DNA of 64,000 bases, taken from assembly GCA_963742585.1 (NCBI GenBank), contig CAVUMI010000009.1:1550001-1614000 (forward strand), in the 5' to 3' direction. The notes under the pieces were generated by a model. The model did no database searches, was not told the DNA's origin, and worked only from the letters and a program-made list of their open reading frames with translations. The stretch comes from JACDEA01 sp963742585 (GTDB taxonomy: Bacteria > Actinomycetota > Acidimicrobiia > Acidimicrobiales > JACDEA01). Made by a program: the position numbers and the translations under genes. Shown one piece after another: positions 17,332 through 25,680 of the stretch. Positions within the stretch are counted from its first letter, which is position 1. The number at the start of each line of letters is the position of its first letter.

Positions 17332-18675
17332 ATGAAGCGATCGATCGTCGTTGCCGTCATCGTCGTGGGGCTGGCCGTCGGGGTGGTGGGTCCAGCGAGC
17401 GCGGCGCTCCCCGTTGGATACTCGCCGCCGATAACCGATGCCGCCAACATCCCGTGGACCTCACAGGACTCCGGGTGGCTGTCGGTAAAGGGCGCCGACG
17501 CCGATGCATGGGACATCGCCAACAAGGCGGCGACGGCGACGTCGCAGTCGGCGCAGGGGATCCACGACTTCCTGCGCGGCGGCGGCAAGGTCGTCGTGTT
17601 GGTGCCGGGCTACAACCCCGGCGGCAACAGCCTCAGCCGCAGCGACTGGGAGGTGCCGCTCGGCGACTACCTGACGACTCTTAACGACGGCCGCGTCCTC
17701 GTCATCGAACTCGACTACTGGCGGACGAACTGGATTTACGGCTGGGCGTTTGACGACGGGCAGAACAAGGGCCAGCAGTTCGCCAACAAGGCCAAGAGCG
17801 CCGGCGCCGGCGAGATTGTGTTCTACGGGCACTCGTTAGGCGCGGATGTAACTGGCCGGGTAACGCAGGACAACCTCAATGTGACCAAGGGCTACGGCTT
17901 CGGCATTCCCTGTTTTTCCTCGTGGGCCCCAAAGAACAAGGGGTTCGCCTCGAACGAGGGGTTCCACCGGATCAACAGCGGTCGGTACATCGTGTTCAGC
18001 CGAACGTCGGACCCGGCGTCGCAAGACAACTGCGTGTGGCAGATGGGGGCCAACTTCTCGAGCAACTCAGGGTCGGTGCCGGGCCACGACTACATGGAGC
18101 TGGTCTACGACAACGACTACCACCGCTATGTGAACAGCGACGGCAGTTGCCCGTGCCCGGCCACGAGGTTCATGAACGCGCTCGCCACGTTCAGCGCCGG
18201 TAGCGCGACCGAGGACCGAGCCGCCGGCTCGACCTACAACTGGAACCGCACGGCGATGGACTACCGGACCGTCAAGCTCGTCGACGACGCTCAGGCCACC
18301 CTCACCGGCACCATGACGATCCTGACCGGCGGTGGATTCAACAACGCAGTTCGGCGGGCCTACGCCAACGGTGCGACGGCGACCGCATCAGCCACCTGGC
18401 GCACCGCGCTGAGCGCGGGGACCAAGTATCAGGCGCGCGTGTTCATCCCCTCGATCACCGGGAACGCCACCGTGACGTACAAGGTGTGCCGCTCGGGAGG
18501 CTGCACGAACGTGTCCGTGAACCAGGCCAGCTACTCGAACAAGTGGGTCTCGCTCGGCACATTCACATTCACGGGGACGAGCGGCGACTACATCTATCTC
18601 AGCAACGCGGCAACCACCTGCTGCACCAAGACGGTTGCCTTCGATGCAGTGGAGTTCATTCCCGCCAGCCAGTAG
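17332..18675 (+). CDS. Secreted alpha/beta-hydrolase-like protein with golvesin-like C-terminal domain
   Basis: A 447-residue exported protein. The ATG at 17332 has a GGGGTGG purine-rich site upstream and begins a Sec signal (KRSIVVAVIVVGLAVGVVGPASA). VVVLVPGYNPGGNS and FYGHSLGADV near residue 166 are the oxyanion region and nucleophile elbow (G-H-S-L-G) of lipase-like hydrolases. The last 130 residues form a beta-sandwich (YQARVFIPSITGNATVTYKV...VSLGTFTFTG...AFDAVEFIP) resembling golvesin C-terminal domains. Several cysteine pairs (CPCP, CRSGGC, CC) suggest disulfides. It probably acts outside the cell on lipids or polymers. Confidence 0.75.
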   Translation: MKRSIVVAVIVVGLAVGVVGPASAALPVGYSPPITDAANIPWTSQDSGWLSVKGADADAWDIANKAATATSQSAQGIHDFLRGGGKVVVLVPGYNPGGNSLSRSDWEVPLGDYLTTLNDGRVLVIELDYWRTNWIYGWAFDDGQNKGQQFANKAKSAGAGEIVFYGHSLGADVTGRVTQDNLNVTKGYGFGIPCFSSWAPKNKGFASNEGFHRINSGRYIVFSRTSDPASQDNCVWQMGANFSSNSGSVPGHDYMELVYDNDYHRYVNSDGSCPCPATRFMNALATFSAGSATEDRAAGSTYNWNRTAMDYRTVKLVDDAQATLTGTMTILTGGGFNNAVRRAYANGATATASATWRTALSAGTKYQARVFIPSITGNATVTYKVCRSGGCTNVSVNQASYSNKWVSLGTFTFTGTSGDYIYLSNAATTCCTKTVAFDAVEFIPASQ

Positions 18676-18687
18676 CGGCGACTTTCT

Positions 18688-18763
18688 TGGAGCGGACGAC
18701 GGGATTCGAACCCGCGACCCCAACCTTGGCAAGGTTGTGCTCTACCAACTGAGCCACGTCCGC
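18688..18763 (-). tRNA. tRNA-Gly (GCC)
   Basis: The reverse strand gives acceptor stem GCGGACG/CGTCCGC, D-arm GCTCAGTTGGTAGAGC, anticodon loop TTGCCAA (anticodon GCC), T-loop GGTTCGAATCC and an encoded CCA at 18688-18690. Confidence 0.97.
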
Positions 18764-18779
18764 GTGGGGGTTCAGACTA

Positions 18780-20222
18780 TCAGGAGGGCGCGGATTTCTT
18801 GGACGCCGATTTGCGCTTGGGACCAGCGTTGGCGGCCTTCACCAGCTCACCGAGGGCGTCGTTGAGATAGGCGGCGATGTTCTCGACGTCGGGCACGGCA
18901 TCGTGGTCCGCGTTGAGCCCGAAGTACATCGATCCCATGTAGCTCATGCACGTGATGTTGAGCGCACCGCCGTCGAGGATCGGGCCCAGCGGGTACATCG
19001 CCACCATGCGGGCGCCAGCCGAGTAGAGCGGGAAGTTGGGGCCGGGCACATTGGAGATCGTCACATTGAAGATGGGCCGAACTCGATCGAAGATGCGCGT
19101 GCTCGAGAGCAACCGAGCGGCGCGGGCGGCCACGGCGGGAGCGGCAAACTCGGTCCAGTCAGTGAGCGCCTCGGCGCCGTAGGCCTTCTCCTGCTCCTTG
19201 GCGTCCTTGGTGCCTTCGTGGATCGCATGCAGGCGTTTCACCGGGTCGTCAACATCGCTGGCCAGGTTCACGAACATCGATGAGACGCGGTTGCCCATCG
19301 CGCCCTTCTGGTCCTCCGTGCGAACCGAGATCGGCACCATCGCGACCAGCGGACCATCGGGCTGCTCGTCGCGGTCCTCGAGACAACGGCGGAGCGCTCC
19401 GGAGCACATGGCGAGGATCACATCGTTGACGGTGCCGCCTAACGCGTTCTTGACCATCTTCACGTCGTCGAGGCTCACCTCGCTGAATGCCACGCGGCGG
19501 CGCGGTGTGATGGTGACGTTGAGCGAGGTGCGCGGGGCGCTGAAGGGCGCCGGCGGCGGCGTGATGCCGGGCTGACGGTTACGGCGGCGCAGGCCAACCG
19601 CCATCTCCGCGGTCCGGCGAGCAGCCTTGAAGGCGGCCAGCGGTTGACGGGCGAGCGAGGACAACGCGTAGCCCACCAGTTCCGCGTCGGTGGGGATCTT
19701 GTCGGGCTGCCACGGCGGGTCCTGCGGCGGGAGGACGGCCGGAGTGGGCTCGAGGTCGAGGAGATTCACGGTGAGCTCGGCGCCCGACACGCCGTCGATG
19801 GCCGCGTGGTGCGTCTTGGTGACCGTGGCGATGAGGCCGTTCTCGAGGCCCTCGATGACGTACATCTCCCAGAGTGGGCGCGAGCGGTCGAGCTGGCGAC
19901 TGATCACGTCGGCGGTGAACTCGGCCAACTCTCTGTCGCCGCCCGGCGCCGGTAGCGCGGCGCGCCGGATGTGGTAGTCGATGTCGAAGTCGGGATCCTC
20001 GATCCACAGCGGGTGATGCAGCTGGAACGGGATCTCGGCCAGCTTTCGGCGGAACGGCGGGAGCAACTGCAGCCGGTTCTCGACCAGTGCTTTGACCTTG
20101 TCGAACTCGTAGCCGCCGGGGACGGTCGTGGGGTCGAAGACCGACACGCCGGTGACGTGCATGTGGGACGCCGGCGTCTCCGTGTAGAGGAACGTCGCGT
20201 CCATACCTGTGAGGCGCTGCAT
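18780..20222 (-). CDS. Wax ester synthase/diacylglycerol acyltransferase (WS/DGAT)
   Basis: A 480-residue acyltransferase that makes wax esters or triacylglycerol from acyl-CoA. The catalytic HHxxxDG motif appears as HHAAIDGVSG near residue 137. The N-terminus MQRLTGMDATFLYTETPASHMHVTG and the C-terminal NVTISNVPGPNFPLYSAGA are both diagnostic. Length is normal. The tail is lysine/serine-rich. Storage-lipid synthesis of this kind is characteristic of actinobacteria. It stands alone between tRNA-Gly and the Fpg-like glycosylase. Confidence 0.93.
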   Translation of the reverse strand: MQRLTGMDATFLYTETPASHMHVTGVSVFDPTTVPGGYEFDKVKALVENRLQLLPPFRRKLAEIPFQLHHPLWIEDPDFDIDYHIRRAALPAPGGDRELAEFTADVISRQLDRSRPLWEMYVIEGLENGLIATVTKTHHAAIDGVSGAELTVNLLDLEPTPAVLPPQDPPWQPDKIPTDAELVGYALSSLARQPLAAFKAARRTAEMAVGLRRRNRQPGITPPPAPFSAPRTSLNVTITPRRRVAFSEVSLDDVKMVKNALGGTVNDVILAMCSGALRRCLEDRDEQPDGPLVAMVPISVRTEDQKGAMGNRVSSMFVNLASDVDDPVKRLHAIHEGTKDAKEQEKAYGAEALTDWTEFAAPAVAARAARLLSSTRIFDRVRPIFNVTISNVPGPNFPLYSAGARMVAMYPLGPILDGGALNITCMSYMGSMYFGLNADHDAVPDVENIAAYLNDALGELVKAANAGPKRKSASKKSAPS

Positions 20223-20251
20223 GCGCGCCAGGCTATGCGGTCAGGCCTCGG

Positions 20252-21115
20252 TCACTTCAAGAGGCGAGAAAGACGCCGGTCAGCCAGCGGTTTTCCGCCG
20301 GTCTGGCACGTGGGGCAGTACTGGAGCGACTTCGTTGCGAAGTGAACGTCACGAATCGTGTCGCCACAGACGGGGCAGGCCTGACCGGCCCGGCCGTGCA
20401 CCCGAAGGCCTTCCTTTTTCTCGCTCTTCAGCCCCTGGGCCGGGAGCCCGAGCGAGCGCTCGACCGCGTCACTCAGAACGCCGACCACCGCTGTGTGCAA
20501 GGCGACGACTTCATCGTCGGTCAGCTTGGCGGCCGACTTGTACGGGGACAGCTTGGCGATGTGCAGGGCTTCGTCGGAGTACGCGTTGCCCACGCCGGCA
20601 ATGAGGCGCTGGTTGGTGAGCGCGCCTTTGATCTGCGTGTTCCCGGCGGTCGTCAGCGCGCTGCGAAGTGCAGCGACGTCGAACTCCGGTGCGAGCGGGT
20701 CGGGCCCGAGCGTGACGACGTTCTCGATGTCGTCAGGATCGTTGGCCACCCAGACCGCGAGGCGCTTCTCCGTTCCGGCTTCAGTGACGTCGATGCCACC
20801 GCCGCCCTGAAGGCGCACCCGCAGCGCGAGCGGACCCTTGCCCGGCTTCAGCGGCTTCGGATTGAAGGTGTCGACCCACTTGATCCACCCGCCACGCGCC
20901 AGGTGGATCACCAGCCAGACCGGTTCGACCTCAACGAGGACGTGCTTCCCCCGGCGGCCGGTGGCGGTGATGGTGCGCCCGTGTAGCCCGTCGATCGGCG
21001 GGTCGAACGTCTTGAGGGCAGAAATGGCGGCAACGTCGACGCGTTCAATCACCCGACCGGTGAGCCTTTCACCGAGGAAGCGCGAGAGCGCCTCGACCTC
21101 GGGCAACTCGGGCAT
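20252..21115 (-). CDS. Fpg/Nei-family DNA glycosylase
   Basis: A 287-residue base-excision repair enzyme. Catalytic Pro2 and Glu3 are present (MPELPEVEALSRFL). A conserved lysine occurs in GRRGKHVLVEV and helix-two-turn-helix elements in NQRLIAGVGNAYSDEAL. The C-terminal zinc finger from about residue 245 is CPVCGDTIRDVHF...YCPTC. The protein continues about 17 residues past the finger. The lysine-rich pre-finger sequence GLKSEKKEGLRVHGRAG is typical of actinobacterial Fpg/Nei-like proteins. The ATG overlaps the dut stop by one base (TAATG). Confidence 0.9.
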   Translation of the reverse strand: MPELPEVEALSRFLGERLTGRVIERVDVAAISALKTFDPPIDGLHGRTITATGRRGKHVLVEVEPVWLVIHLARGGWIKWVDTFNPKPLKPGKGPLALRVRLQGGGGIDVTEAGTEKRLAVWVANDPDDIENVVTLGPDPLAPEFDVAALRSALTTAGNTQIKGALTNQRLIAGVGNAYSDEALHIAKLSPYKSAAKLTDDEVVALHTAVVGVLSDAVERSLGLPAQGLKSEKKEGLRVHGRAGQACPVCGDTIRDVHFATKSLQYCPTCQTGGKPLADRRLSRLLK

Positions 21116-21552
21116 TAGCTGCCCGTACTCCCGAAGCCGCCGAGCCCTCGGCTGGACTCGGGCAGCTCGGCGACCGCGGTGAAGTTGACTTCCTCGACCC
21201 GTTGGATCACCAGCTGCGCGATGCGATCGCCGCGCGTGACCTTGTACGGCTGATGGGGATCGGTGTTCACCAGCAACACCTTGAGCTCGTCGCGGTAGCC
21301 CGCGTCGATGAGGCCGGGCGTGTTGAGGCAGGTGACGCCGTGACGCAGCGCCAGACCGCTACGCGGCTGGACGAACCCGGCGTAGCCCTGGGGCAGCGCG
21401 AGCGCGACGCCGGTCGGCACGAGGGCGCGGCCGCCCCCGGGTTCCAGCAGCGCATCCTCGCGGGCAACAAGATCCGCGCCGGCGTCGCCGGGATGCGCAT
21501 AGCTCGGCAGCGGCAAGTCGGCGTCGAGCTGCCTGATCGGGACATCGATCAC
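21115..21552 (-). CDS. dut: dUTP diphosphatase
   Basis: A 145-residue trimeric dUTPase that hydrolyses dUTP to dUMP. Conserved motifs: AHPGDAGADL (motif 1), PRSGLALRHG (2), GLIDAGYRDELKV (3), RGDRIAQLVIQ (4) and RGLGGFGSTG (5). The GTG start at 21552 is chosen because the typical N-terminal strand IRQLDADLPLPSYA follows. The much longer open frame upstream overlaps the divergent oligoribonuclease and is rejected. It is coupled to the glycosylase gene, linking uracil exclusion with base repair. Confidence 0.93.
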   Translation of the reverse strand: MIDVPIRQLDADLPLPSYAHPGDAGADLVAREDALLEPGGGRALVPTGVALALPQGYAGFVQPRSGLALRHGVTCLNTPGLIDAGYRDELKVLLVNTDPHQPYKVTRGDRIAQLVIQRVEEVNFTAVAELPESSRGLGGFGSTGS

Positions 21553-21564
21553 GCGACGCACTTT

Positions 21565-22143
21565 ATGGTGAGGGTCGTGCTTGTGTGGATGGACCTCGAG
21601 ATGACCGGGCTCAACCCCAGCAGCGACGTCATCGTCGAGATGGCCACGCTGGTCACCGACGACGACCTGGAGATCGTGGCCGATGGGCCTGACCTGGTCG
21701 TCGCCGCGCCCGCCGCGGCGCTGGCGAACATGTCGGACGTCGTGAGAAATATGCACACGCGCAGCGGTCTGCTGGGCGCCATTACGGAGTCCACGCTGAC
21801 TCTCGAGGAAGCCGGCGCGGCCACGCTGGCGTTCATCAAGGAGCACGTGCCGGACGCGGGCACCGTCCCCCTGTGCGGCAATTCGATCGCCACCGACCGG
21901 CGCTTTCTCGCCGCCTATCTTCCGGAGATCGATGAGTGGCTGCACTACCGGTCGATCGACGTCTCCACCGTGAAGGAGCTGTGCCGGCGCTGGTACCCCG
22001 CCGAATTCGCCGCCGCCCCACAAAAGAAGGGTGGCCACCGCGCCCTCGACGACATCCGCGAGTCGATCGAGGAACTGAAGTACTACCGCCAGACGATCTT
22101 CAAGCCGAGTGTCGGTGCTGAGTTACCGAAAAACGAGACCTAG
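21565..22143 (+). CDS. orn: Oligoribonuclease, C-terminus supplied by a palindromic repeat
   Basis: A 192-residue DEDDh 3'-5' exonuclease that degrades short RNAs and pGpG. LVWMDLEMTGLNP supplies the first Asp/Glu pair (residues 10 and 12), GNSIATDRRFL the middle Asp, and HRALDDIRESIEELKYYR the final His/Asp. After YRQTIFK the sequence enters a P1 palindrome. The last residues (PSVGAELPKNET) and the stop codon are all encoded by the repeat. A GTG at 21568 or 21577 could also start translation. Only 12 bp separate it from the divergent dut start, so both transcripts are probably nearly leaderless. Confidence 0.93.
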   Translation: MVRVVLVWMDLEMTGLNPSSDVIVEMATLVTDDDLEIVADGPDLVVAAPAAALANMSDVVRNMHTRSGLLGAITESTLTLEEAGAATLAFIKEHVPDAGTVPLCGNSIATDRRFLAAYLPEIDEWLHYRSIDVSTVKELCRRWYPAEFAAAPQKKGGHRALDDIRESIEELKYYRQTIFKPSVGAELPKNET

Positions 22144-22156
22144 CACCGACACATTG
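22105..22156. repeat. Palindromic repeat, family P1, copy C (overlaps orn 3' end)
   Basis: Arms GTGTCGGTGCT (22109-22119) and AGCACCGACAC (22142-22152) enclose 22 nt. The left arm and loop are coding, and the orn TAG (22141-22143) lies at the junction with the right arm. The copy lies between the convergent orn and F420-oxidoreductase genes. Confidence 0.85.
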
Positions 22157-22158
22157 CT

Positions 22159-23190
22159 TTACGCCGCCCAGTCCTTGAGCTGCTCGACGATCTTGGTGGG
22201 ATCGGGGCCGATCGGGGTGACAAGGAGGTTGGTGACGCCCGACTCCTTGAACGCGGCGATGCGCTCCTTCACGTAGCCCTCGGGGCCGACCAACGACGTG
22301 AGCTCGAGTAGCTCGGCCGGCACCTCGGCCGCCGCTTCGTTCTTCTTGCCGTCGAGATAAAGGTCCTGGATCAGCTTGGCCTCTTTCTCGAAGCCGTACC
22401 GGCAGGCGAGGTCGTTGTAGAAGTTGCGGCCGCGCGCCCCCATCCCGCCCACGTACAAGGCGACCATCGGCCGGGCGAACTCGCGTACCGAGGTGACGTC
22501 GTCCCCGATCGCGACGAGGCCGCCAGCCACGATGTCGAGCGGACCGAGATCGGCGGCCCGGTTGGCCGCACCCTTGGCCAGCGACTCGCCCCACACGTCC
22601 TTGGCCCGCTCGGGGATGTAGAAGAGCGGCATCCAGCCGTTGGCCAGCTCGGCGGTCATCTCGACGTTCTTCGGTCCGAGCGAGGCGACGTAAATCGGAA
22701 TCGAGTCGCGGACGGGGTGGGTGATGATCTTCAGCGGTTTGCCCAGCCCGGTGCCCTGCTCCGGCGGTAGCGGGATGGTGTAGTTCTTGCCCGCGAACTC
22801 GACGCGCTCGCGACGCCAGACCTGCCGGCAGACCTCGATGATCTCTTTCGTGCGTCCGATAGGCGCGTCGTACTTCACACCGTGGAAGCCCTCGATCACC
22901 TGCGGGCCCGATGCCCCCAGACCGAGGATGCAACGGCCGTCCGACAACGTGTCGATCCCCGCGGCCGTCATGGCCAGGAGCGTCGGGGTACGGGTGTAGA
23001 TCGGCAGGATGCCCGACGCGATCTGGACCGTTTCGGTCTTCGCTGCGATGTAGCCCATCAGCGACACCGCGTCGGACCCGTACGCCTCGGCCACCCAGAC
23101 CGTGTCAAGGCCCGCCTTTTCGAGGTCGACAAGTTGGTCGACCGCTTCCTTGAAACCGCCGGCGTACGAGAGCTGAGAGCTGATTCGCAT
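22159..23190 (-). CDS. F420-dependent LLM-class oxidoreductase
   Basis: A 343-residue luciferase-like TIM-barrel enzyme. It starts MRISSQLSYAGGFKEAVDQL and has VWVAEAYGSDAVSLMGYIAA, IASGILPIYTRTPTLLAM and GRCILGLGASGPQV, the pattern of the mycobacterial F420-dependent subgroup around Rv3520c. Length is normal. It is divergent from a metallo-beta-lactamase gene, with a TetR-type palindrome (23208-23227) between them. The same palindrome precedes the TetR gene at 49821, suggesting common control. Confidence 0.87.
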   Translation of the reverse strand: MRISSQLSYAGGFKEAVDQLVDLEKAGLDTVWVAEAYGSDAVSLMGYIAAKTETVQIASGILPIYTRTPTLLAMTAAGIDTLSDGRCILGLGASGPQVIEGFHGVKYDAPIGRTKEIIEVCRQVWRRERVEFAGKNYTIPLPPEQGTGLGKPLKIITHPVRDSIPIYVASLGPKNVEMTAELANGWMPLFYIPERAKDVWGESLAKGAANRAADLGPLDIVAGGLVAIGDDVTSVREFARPMVALYVGGMGARGRNFYNDLACRYGFEKEAKLIQDLYLDGKKNEAAAEVPAELLELTSLVGPEGYVKERIAAFKESGVTNLLVTPIGPDPTKIVEQLKDWAA

Positions 23191-23207
23191 GCGTGCAGCC
23201 TCGCCTC

Positions 23208-23227
23208 ACTTGACCGGACGGTCAAGT
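23208..23227. promoter_or_regulatory. TetR-type operator (copy 1)
   Basis: A perfect palindrome, ACTTGACCG-GA-CGGTCAAGT, lies in the 40-50 bp between the divergent oxidoreductase and metallo-beta-lactamase genes. Eighteen of its bases match the palindrome upstream of the TetR gene at 49782-49801. Confidence 0.7.
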
Positions 23228-23230
23228 AGG

Positions 23231-24277
23231 GTGCCGAAGGTGAGGCAGGAGCAGGAAAAGTGCACCGATGAGGTGACCGAAGTCGGCCCCAACGTGCTGC
23301 GGATGCAATTGCCGATGTCGCAGTTCACCGGGCTCGGCCACGTGAATTCGTACGCGCTGATCGACAACCGCGGGGCGGCAGTCATCGACCCCGGCCTCCC
23401 TGGTCCGCCGACCTGGAATGCGATCCAGGACCGGCTCAAGAAGGCCGGCGTCGCCGTGCGCAACATCCACACGGTGATCGTGACCCACTCGCATCCCGAC
23501 CACTTCGGCAGCGCCGGCAAGCTGGCCAAGGAGGCAGGCGCCGAGCTCGTCACCCACTCTGCCTTCCGCACGTGGTGGAAGAACCAGGACGACTGCAACG
23601 AAGTGCACGACGTCGAGCCTGAGGACTTCACCAACGAAACGCCGTGGGGCAGCAATCCTTGGGGCGGCACCAACTTCAAGCCGCCGCTCAAGCGGCGGAT
23701 GATGTTCCGCCTGATGAAGTCGGGCCTGATGCGCAGCCGCATCGTTCCCGCTAACCCAACCCTGCGATTAAAGAACGGCGACGTCATCAAGCTGGCCGGC
23801 CGCGAGTTCTTCGCCGTTCACACCCCGGGTCACACCATCGACCACCTGTGTCTCCACGACCCCGAGGGCGGGTTGCTCTTCACCGGCGACCACGTCTTGC
23901 CGACGATCACGCCCCACATCGCCGGCGTCGGCGGAGGCCGCGACCCACTGAAGCTGTTCAAGGACTCGCTCGACAAGGTTGCTGCCCTTCCAGGGATCGA
24001 CACCGTCCTGCCGGCGCACGGTCACCCGTTCACCGACTTGCCCGGACGCGTCGACGCGATCAAGGCGCATCACGACGAGCGTTGCGAGAAGTTGCGCGAG
24101 GTCTCGAAGGCGCTCGGCCCGACCACGGTCACCGAGCTTTCACATCACCTGTTTCGCAAGGAACGGTGGGGCGGCATGGCCGAAAGCGAGACCTATGCCC
24201 ATCTCGAGCACCTTCGGCAGGACAACCAAGCCGAGTGCTACGAAGAGAACGGCCAGCTGATTTACACCGTTACCTAA
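23231..24277 (+). CDS. Metallo-beta-lactamase-fold hydrolase
   Basis: About 348 residues. VIVTHSHPDHFGSAG is the HxHxDH zinc site. Later ligands are in HTPGHTIDHLCL and TGDHVLPTITPH, and the closing HGHPFTDL is typical of the group with a C-terminal helical domain (HHDERCEKL...). GTG codons at 23231 and 23240 are candidate starts; both sit just behind the TetR-type operator. Related genes near acyl-CoA metabolism act as thioesterase-like or lactonase-like enzymes. The substrate is not identifiable. Confidence 0.82.
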   Translation: MPKVRQEQEKCTDEVTEVGPNVLRMQLPMSQFTGLGHVNSYALIDNRGAAVIDPGLPGPPTWNAIQDRLKKAGVAVRNIHTVIVTHSHPDHFGSAGKLAKEAGAELVTHSAFRTWWKNQDDCNEVHDVEPEDFTNETPWGSNPWGGTNFKPPLKRRMMFRLMKSGLMRSRIVPANPTLRLKNGDVIKLAGREFFAVHTPGHTIDHLCLHDPEGGLLFTGDHVLPTITPHIAGVGGGRDPLKLFKDSLDKVAALPGIDTVLPAHGHPFTDLPGRVDAIKAHHDERCEKLREVSKALGPTTVTELSHHLFRKERWGGMAESETYAHLEHLRQDNQAECYEENGQLIYTVT

Positions 24278-24290
24278 GGGAGGCAACGCG

Positions 24291-25338
24291 ATGCAGCTCC
24301 GCACGCTCGGTCGCACCGGGGTCAAGGTCAGCCCGTACTGCCTGGGGGCGATGATGTTCGGCCCGTGGGGTAACCGCGATCCGGAGGACTGCGCGCGCAT
24401 GATCGATACCGCGCTCGACGCCGGGATCAACTTCATCGACACCGCCGACGTGTACAGCCAGGGCGTCTCCGAGGAGATCGTCGGCAAGGCGCTGGCCGGC
24501 AAGCGCGACAAGGTGATCCTCGCCACCAAGTTCCACGGCGCGATGGGCGAAGATCCCAACGCGCCGCGGCAACTCGCGGTTCTGGATCATGAAGGAGATC
24601 GAGAACAGCCTGCGCCGGCTCGACACCGACTACATCGACCTGTACCAAGTGCACCGGCCCGAAGCCAATTGCGACATCGACGAGACGCTCGGCGCGCTGA
24701 GCGACCTCGTGCATCAGGGCAAGGTCCGTTACCTCGGGTCGTCGACTTTCCCGGCCGAGGAGATCGTCGAGGCGCAGTGGACCGCCGAGCGCCGCAACCG
24801 TGAGCGCTTCGTGTGCGAGCAGCCGCCGTACTCGATCTTGGTTCGCGGCATCGAGCGCGATGTCCTGCCCACCTGCGACCGCTACGGCATGGGCGTCATC
24901 CCATGGAGTCCGCTGGCCGGCGGGTGGCTGTCCGGCAAGTTCCGCAAGGGTGCCGACCTTCCCACCGAAGGCCGAGCCCGCATGATGCCGCAGCGCTTCG
25001 ATCCGTCGACCCCCGACAACGCCCGCAAGCTCGACGTGATCGAGGAGCTGATGAAGGTGGCGGCCGACGCCGGCTGCTCACTACCGCACCTTGCGATGGC
25101 GTTTGTTATCGCCCACCCCGCGATCACGTCGGCCATCATCGGACCCCGCACCATGGAGCAGCTGACCGACACGCTCGCCGGCGCCGAGGTCAGCCTCGAC
25201 GACGAGATCCTCGACCGCATCGACGCGCTCGTCCCCCCGGGAACGAACATCGCGGCCGATGACGCCGGGTACGCACCGCCCGCGCTGGCCCGCGCGTGGG
25301 AGCGTCGTCGCCCCGCCGGCCGCCGCAGCGCGAGCTGA
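24291..25338 (+). CDS. Aldo/keto reductase (frameshifted)
   Basis: The N-terminal third (MQLRTLGRTGVKVSPYCLGAM...) carries the catalytic Asp/Tyr in DTADVYSQG and Lys in ATKFHG. The remainder (from IMKEIENSLRRLDTDYIDLYQVHRP, with the catalytic His) is in the next frame. Removing one base in GCGCCGCGG (24561-24569) restores RGNSRFWIMKEIENSL, which is typical of the family. Total length about 348 residues is normal. It follows the metallo-beta-lactamase gene by 13 nt with GGGAGG before the ATG, so the two form an operon. Likely an NADPH-dependent carbonyl reductase. Confidence 0.8.
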
Positions 25339-25342
25339 CTTC

Positions 25343-25657
25343 CTAGACGTCGACGCCCGCACCTCGGTGGGGCGTCACGATGTTCAGCTCCGGTGCACCG
25401 GCGAGAAGCCCGCCCCCGAGTTGACCGATCACGGTCTGCATCGTCGGGCTGTTGCTGTGCGCCTTGAAGGCGTCCTTGTCGGTATACAGCTCGTAGAACC
25501 AGATGACGTTCTCGTCCTTGTTGTCGAGGTGCAGCACGTAGACCTCGGTGCCGGGCTCGTCGGCGACAGCGTCGACGAGTTGGTCCATGACCTTGACGAG
25601 GGCATCCCGCTGACCTTCGGCGGCGGTGAGTTTGGCGATCGCAGCGACTTTGGACAT
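25343..25657 (-). CDS. Antibiotic biosynthesis monooxygenase (ABM)-domain protein
   Basis: A 104-residue dimeric ferredoxin-like barrel: VAAIAKLTAAEGQRDALVKV, EPGTEVYVLHLDNKDENVIWFYELYTDKDAFKAHSNSP and a C-terminal helix. Members range from quinone-forming monooxygenases to haem-degrading enzymes. The Asn of haem-degrading IsdG types is not obvious, so only the fold is assigned. It is convergent with the aldo/keto reductase and divergent from the serine hydrolase. Confidence 0.85.
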   Translation of the reverse strand: MSKVAAIAKLTAAEGQRDALVKVMDQLVDAVADEPGTEVYVLHLDNKDENVIWFYELYTDKDAFKAHSNSPTMQTVIGQLGGGLLAGAPELNIVTPHRGAGVDV

Positions 25658-25680
25658 GGCCGCACGCTACCGTTCGCGTC

